The notes under the pieces are model-generated. The model made no database searches. It saw nothing but the letters and a program-made list of their open reading frames with translations, and was not told the DNA's origin. Positions 58,078 through 64,000 of a stretch of DNA of 64,000 bases are shown one piece after another. The stretch's first letter is position 1. Every line of letters begins with the position of its first letter. A program made the position numbers and the translations under genes. The stretch comes from Mycolicibacterium chubuense (GTDB taxonomy: Bacteria; Actinomycetota; Actinomycetes; Mycobacteriales; Mycobacteriaceae). The stretch covers positions 107,566 through 171,565 of the forward strand of contig NZ_JYNX01000058.1 of the NCBI RefSeq assembly GCF_001044255.1, given 5' to 3'.

Positions 58078-59581
58078 ATGGAATCTGCCGTGCAGTACGA
58101 CAACTCGGCCCTGGCCCACGAGGAAGAGGGCTATCACAAGGGCCTCAAGCCGCGACAGCTGCAGATGATCGCCATCGGCGGCGCGATCGGCACCGGTCTG
58201 TTCATGGGCGCGGGCGGCCGTTTGAACACCGCCGGCCCCGGACTGTTCATCGTCTACGCCGTGTGCGGCGTCTTCGTGTTCTTCATTCTGCGCGCGCTCG
58301 GGGAGCTGGTGCTGCACCGTCCGTCCTCGGGATCGTTCGTCTCGTATGCACGCGAATTCCTCGGCGAGAAGGCGGCTTTCGTGGCCGGCTGGATGTACTT
58401 CTTCAACTGGGCCTGCACTTCGATCGTCGACGTCACCGCGATCGCGCTGTACATGCACTACTGGGGCGCGTTCAAGGCGGCCCCGCAGTGGACGATCGCG
58501 CTGATCGCGCTGATCATCGTGCTGACGGTGAACATGATCTCGGTCAAGCTGTTCGGGGAGATGGAGTTCTGGGCCGCGCTGATCAAGGTCGTCGCGCTGG
58601 TGACCTTCCTGGTCGTCGGCATCGTGTTCCTCGCGGGCCGGTTCACCGTCGACGGTCAGCCGACCGGCCTGTCGGTGGTCGCCGACAACGGCGGGATCCT
58701 CCCCACCGGCGCGCTTCAGCTGGTGCTCGTCACCTCCGGCGTGATATTCGCCTACGCCGCAGTCGAATTGGTGGGCACCGCGGCGGGTGAGACCGAGAAC
58801 CCCGCCAAGGTGATGCCCAAGGCGATCAACTCCGTGGTGTTCCGCATCGCGGTGTTCTATGTGGGCTCACTGATCCTGCTGGCGCTCATGCTGCCCTACA
58901 CCAGCTACAAGCAGGGCGAGAGCCCGTTCGTGACGTTCTTCTCCAGCATCGGCGTGCCCGCGGCGGGCGACATCATGAACTTCGTCGTGCTGACCGCCGC
59001 CATGTCGAGTCTGAACGCGGGCCTGTACTCGACGGGACGGATCCTGCGCTCGATGGCGCTGAACGGCAGCGCGCCGCAGTTCACCGCTCGCATGACCAAG
59101 CGCGGTGTGCCGTTCGCCGGTATCGCGCTGACGGCGGTGTTCACCGTGGTCGGCGTGTTCCTGAACCTGGTGGTTCCGGCCGAGGCGTTCAACATCGCAC
59201 TCGACCTGTCGGCTCTGGGCATCATCGCGTCCTGGGGCACCATCGTCATCTGCCAGATCCAGCTGTACCGCTGGTCGAAGAAGGGGATCCTGTCCCGTCC
59301 GAGCTTCCGGCTCTGGGGCACGCCGTACACCAGCTACGCCACCCTGGTGTTCCTCGTCGGGGTGACGGCGTTGATGTGTTACGAGAACTACTGGAATCTG
59401 GTCGCGCTGGTGGTGCTGGTGCCGGCGCTGGTGATCGGCTGGTTCGCGGTGCGCACCAGGGTGATGGAGATGGCCCGCGAGCGGGTCGGCATCACCGGCA
59501 ACTACCCGATCGTCGCGGAGACGCCGTTGATGGACGAGTACCTGCGTGCCGACGGCACGAAGGACAGCGACAGGCCGGGGC

Positions 59582-59595
<14 letters not shown>
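58078..59595 (+). CDS. ansP: Amino-acid permease (L-asparagine permease-like)
   Basis: The 505-residue APC transporter has 12 predicted helices and the family start [29 protein letters not shown], then [24 protein letters not shown] and the consensus [13 protein letters not shown]. It most resembles AnsP/GabP-type asparagine permeases; the substrate is not proven. It ends 14 bases inside the convergent ksgA gene. Confidence 0.88.
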
Positions 59596-61725
<2,130 letters not shown>

Positions 61726-62580
61726 CTACGGGCGGCAACTCTGCAGGCCGTACGCTCGCTCCGCCGTCACCGAGGTCTGCTCGGCGATCTCTTCCGGCGC
61801 CCGGCCGACCACGTCGGCCAACGCTCGAACAGTGTAAGGGAGGCAATAGGGCTCGTTCGGCGCGCCGCGGAAGGGGTGCGGTGTCAGAAATGGCGCGTCG
61901 GTCTCGACCAACAGCTGGTCGACGGGGATCAGCGTGGCCGCTTCCCGCAGCTCACGGGCGTTCTTGAAGCTGACCGTGCCCGACAGGCTGAGCAGCCAGC
62001 CCGCGTCGACGCAGGAGCGTGCCATCGCCGGGCCGGAGGAAAAACAGTGGAAGATCACAGTCTCCGGGGCGCCCTCGGCGCGCAGCACGTCCAGCACCTC
62101 GTCGTCGGCGTCGCGGTTGTGGATCATCAACGGCTTCCCGCTGCGCTTGGCCAGGTCGATGTGCCACGCGAACGCCTCGCGCTGGACGGCCGGCTCCGCG
62201 CACCCCTCCAGCCGCCCCGGCCAGTACAGGTCCAGGCCGGTCTCCCCGATCGCGACGACCCGCGGGTGCGCGGCCAGCCGCTCCAGCTCGGCGCGGGCAT
62301 CGTCGGTGAGCGCATCGGCCCGGGTGGGGTGCAGCGCCACCGCGGCGTACACGCGCGGATCCCACTCGGCCGCGCCGGCCGCCCACCGGGCGGCGTCGAG
62401 GTCGTCGGCGATGGTGACCACGGCCTGCACCCCTGCCGAGTTGGCGCGGTCCAGAACGGCCGCCACATCGTCGGCGGTGCGGGTCCCACAGGCGTCGAGG
62501 TGGGTGTGAGCGTCGATCAGAGGCGTCAGCGGCTCGGGGACGGGGGGCGGCTCGCGCCGCTGTCGGGAGGAGGAGCTCAC
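61726..62580 (-). CDS. tatD: TatD-family metal-dependent deoxyribonuclease
   Basis: The 284-residue TIM-barrel hydrolase has the TatD motifs DAHTHLDACG (metal site), GETGLDLYW, MIHNRDADDEVLDVL, FHCFSSG and ETDAPFLTPHPFRG. TatD enzymes are 3'-5' exonucleases linked to DNA quality control. The start is uncertain: GTGs at 62580 and 62589 or an upstream frame are possible; I chose 62580. Neighbour metG is divergent. Confidence 0.9.
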   Translation of the reverse strand: MSSSSRQRREPPPVPEPLTPLIDAHTHLDACGTRTADDVAAVLDRANSAGVQAVVTIADDLDAARWAAGAAEWDPRVYAAVALHPTRADALTDDARAELERLAAHPRVVAIGETGLDLYWPGRLEGCAEPAVQREAFAWHIDLAKRSGKPLMIHNRDADDEVLDVLRAEGAPETVIFHCFSSGPAMARSCVDAGWLLSLSGTVSFKNARELREAATLIPVDQLLVETDAPFLTPHPFRGAPNEPYCLPYTVRALADVVGRAPEEIAEQTSVTAERAYGLQSCRP

Positions 62581-62606
62581 CGTCCACACCTTAGGGTGAA
62601 GCACAA

Positions 62607-64000
62607 ATGAGCGAGCCCTACTACATCACCACGGCGATCGCCTATCCCAACGGCGACCCGCACGTCGGCCATGCCTACGAATACATCGCCACCGACGCGA
62701 TCGCGCGCTTCAAGCGGCTGGACGGTTTCGACGTCCGCTTCCTGACCGGCACCGACGTGCACGGGCTGAAGATGGCCGAGACGGCCGCCCGCGAGGGGGT
62801 GCCGACCATCGAGCTGGCGCGGCGCAACTCCGACGTCTTCGAGCGGCTGCAGCGCAAGCTGAACGTGTCGTTCGACCGCTTCATCCGGACCAGCGACGCG
62901 GACCACTTCACGGCGTCGGAGGAAATCTGGCGGCGGATGGTCGACGCGGGCGACGTGTACCTCGACAACTACTCGGGCTGGTACTCGGTGCGCGACGAGC
63001 GGTTCTTCGCCGAGAACGAGACCGTCCTGGGCGAGGACGGGGTCCGCGTCTCCATCGAGACCGGCACCCCGGTGACCTGGACCGAGGAACAGACGTACTT
63101 CTTCCGGCTGTCCGCCTACGCCGACCGGCTGCTCGCGCTCTACGCCGAGCACCCGGAGTTCATCGAGCCGGAGGTGCGGCGCAACGAGGTGGTCAGCTTC
63201 GTCTCCGGCGGGCTGCGCGACCTGTCGATCTCCCGGACCACGTTCGACTGGGGCGTCCCGGTACCCGGCCACCCCGACCACGTCATGTACGTCTGGGTCG
63301 ACGCGTTGACCAACTACCTGACCGGTGTCGGTTTCCCCGACACCGATTCCGAGCTGTACCGGCGTTACTGGCCCGCCGACCTGCACATGATCGGCAAGGA
63401 CATCATCCGGTTCCACACGGTGTACTGGCCGGCCTTCCTGATGTCGGCCGGCATCCCGCTGCCGAAGAAGGTGTTCGCGCACGGCTTCCTGTTCAACCGC
63501 GGCGAGAAGATGAGCAAGTCCGTCGGCAACGTGGTCGACCCCAACGACCTCGTCGACACATTCGGCGTCGATCAGGTGCGCTATTTCCTGCTGCGCGAGG
63601 TCCCGTTCGGCCAGGACGGCAGCTACAGCGAGGACGGCATCATCGCCCGGATCAACGCCGATCTGGCCAACGAGTTCGGCAACCTGGCGCAGCGCTCGCT
63701 GTCGATGGTCGCCAAGAACCTCGACGGCGTGGTCCCGCAGCCCGGCGACTTCACGCCGGAGGACCTCGAGATGCTCGCGGTCGCCGACGAGCTTCTCGAG
63801 CGGGTGCGCGGGCATTACGCGGCGACGGCGATGCACCTGGCCCTCGAGGCGATCTGGTCGGTGCTCGGCGCGGCCAACCGCTACTTCTCGGCGCAGGAGC
63901 CGTGGGTGCTGCGCAAGACCGATCCACAACGGTTCGCGACCGTGCTGTACACGACGCTCGAGGTGGTGCGCATCGCCGCGCTGCTGAGCCAACCCGTGAT
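62607..64000 (+). CDS. metG: Methionyl-tRNA synthetase (3' end outside window)
   Basis: The first 464 residues of MetG are present; the gene runs off the window. It has the HIGH-type motif [17 protein letters not shown], the catalytic-domain core [37 protein letters not shown] and the KMSKS loop [20 protein letters not shown]. The ATG at 62607 starts 26 bases from the tatD start. It charges tRNA-Met and lies next to tatD, as in M. tuberculosis. Confidence 0.97.
   Translation, partial: MSEPYYITTAIAYPNGDPHVGHAYEYIATDAIARFKRLDGFDVRFLTGTDVHGLKMAETAAREGVPTIELARRNSDVFERLQRKLNVSFDRFIRTSDADHFTASEEIWRRMVDAGDVYLDNYSGWYSVRDERFFAENETVLGEDGVRVSIETGTPVTWTEEQTYFFRLSAYADRLLALYAEHPEFIEPEVRRNEVVSFVSGGLRDLSISRTTFDWGVPVPGHPDHVMYVWVDALTNYLTGVGFPDTDSELYRRYWPADLHMIGKDIIRFHTVYWPAFLMSAGIPLPKKVFAHGFLFNRGEKMSKSVGNVVDPNDLVDTFGVDQVRYFLLREVPFGQDGSYSEDGIIARINADLANEFGNLAQRSLSMVAKNLDGVVPQPGDFTPEDLEMLAVADELLERVRGHYAATAMHLALEAIWSVLGAANRYFSAQEPWVLRKTDPQRFATVLYTTLEVVRIAALLSQPV

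Overview
This window is a high-GC actinobacterial chromosome segment, almost certainly from a fast-growing Mycobacterium (Mycolicibacterium). Long stretches keep the gene order I recall for M. tuberculosis Rv1007c-Rv1026 in mirrored orientation: metG, tatD, rpfB, ksgA, ispE, pks16, pth, rplY, lpqT, arsC-like, prs, glmU, tetR, mfd, mazG, lpqU, eno, ftsB-like, DUF501 and ppx. Lineage markers such as RpfB, an EspR-like regulator, LpqT/LpqU and UsfY-type proteins agree. Most functions were assigned by reading motifs and synteny by eye; no database search was run.

Layout. 0-5.5 kb: end of transketolase, transaldolase, a GIY-YIG-type protein, an anchored protein, and an EspR-like regulator followed by a Ser/Thr/Pro-rich membrane protein. 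5.56-12.36 kb: a 6.8-kb integrated element bounded by 41-bp direct repeats, the right one forming the 3' half of an intact tRNA-Leu(UAA). It carries an intact, visibly lower-GC gene pair (DUF262 protein plus HEPN ribonuclease-like protein) next to a frameshifted tyrosine integrase, a serine recombinase, small genes and a broken accessory gene. The DUF262-HEPN pair is the best candidate for a little-described defence system. 12.4-16.8 kb: a CocE/NonD-type hydrolase and a polar amino-acid ABC importer operon. 16.8-26 kb: stress genes (UsfY-like, topoisomerase IB, zinc dehydrogenase, hemerythrin, DUF4235, DUF4383), several preceded by near-perfect SigF-type promoters (GTTT-N15-GGGTAT), with a hydrolase and a PrpE-type acyl-CoA synthetase.

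26-39 kb: eno-ftsB-DUF501-ppx operon, LpqU, an EfeUOB iron-uptake operon behind iron-box-like repeats, MazG-Mfd and a TetR regulator. 39-49 kb: PucR regulator, FAD oxidoreductase, GreA-like protein, tRNA-Gln(UUG), glmU-prs-arsC-lpqT, an SDR, rplY-pth. 49-54 kb: two small secreted proteins, a ferredoxin-type protein behind a palindromic operator, a drug-type ABC exporter and a lipase maturation factor. 54-64 kb: pks16-type ligase, ispE, a soluble Ser/Thr kinase, an AnsP-type permease, ksgA-rpfB, tatD and the 5' part of metG.

The conserved chromosome is housekeeping (cell-wall precursor supply, translation, repair, resuscitation). The accessory content lies in the tRNA-Leu element, the SigF-linked stress block, and the insertions between conserved neighbours (efeUOB, the kinase-permease pair, the ABC/LMF block).
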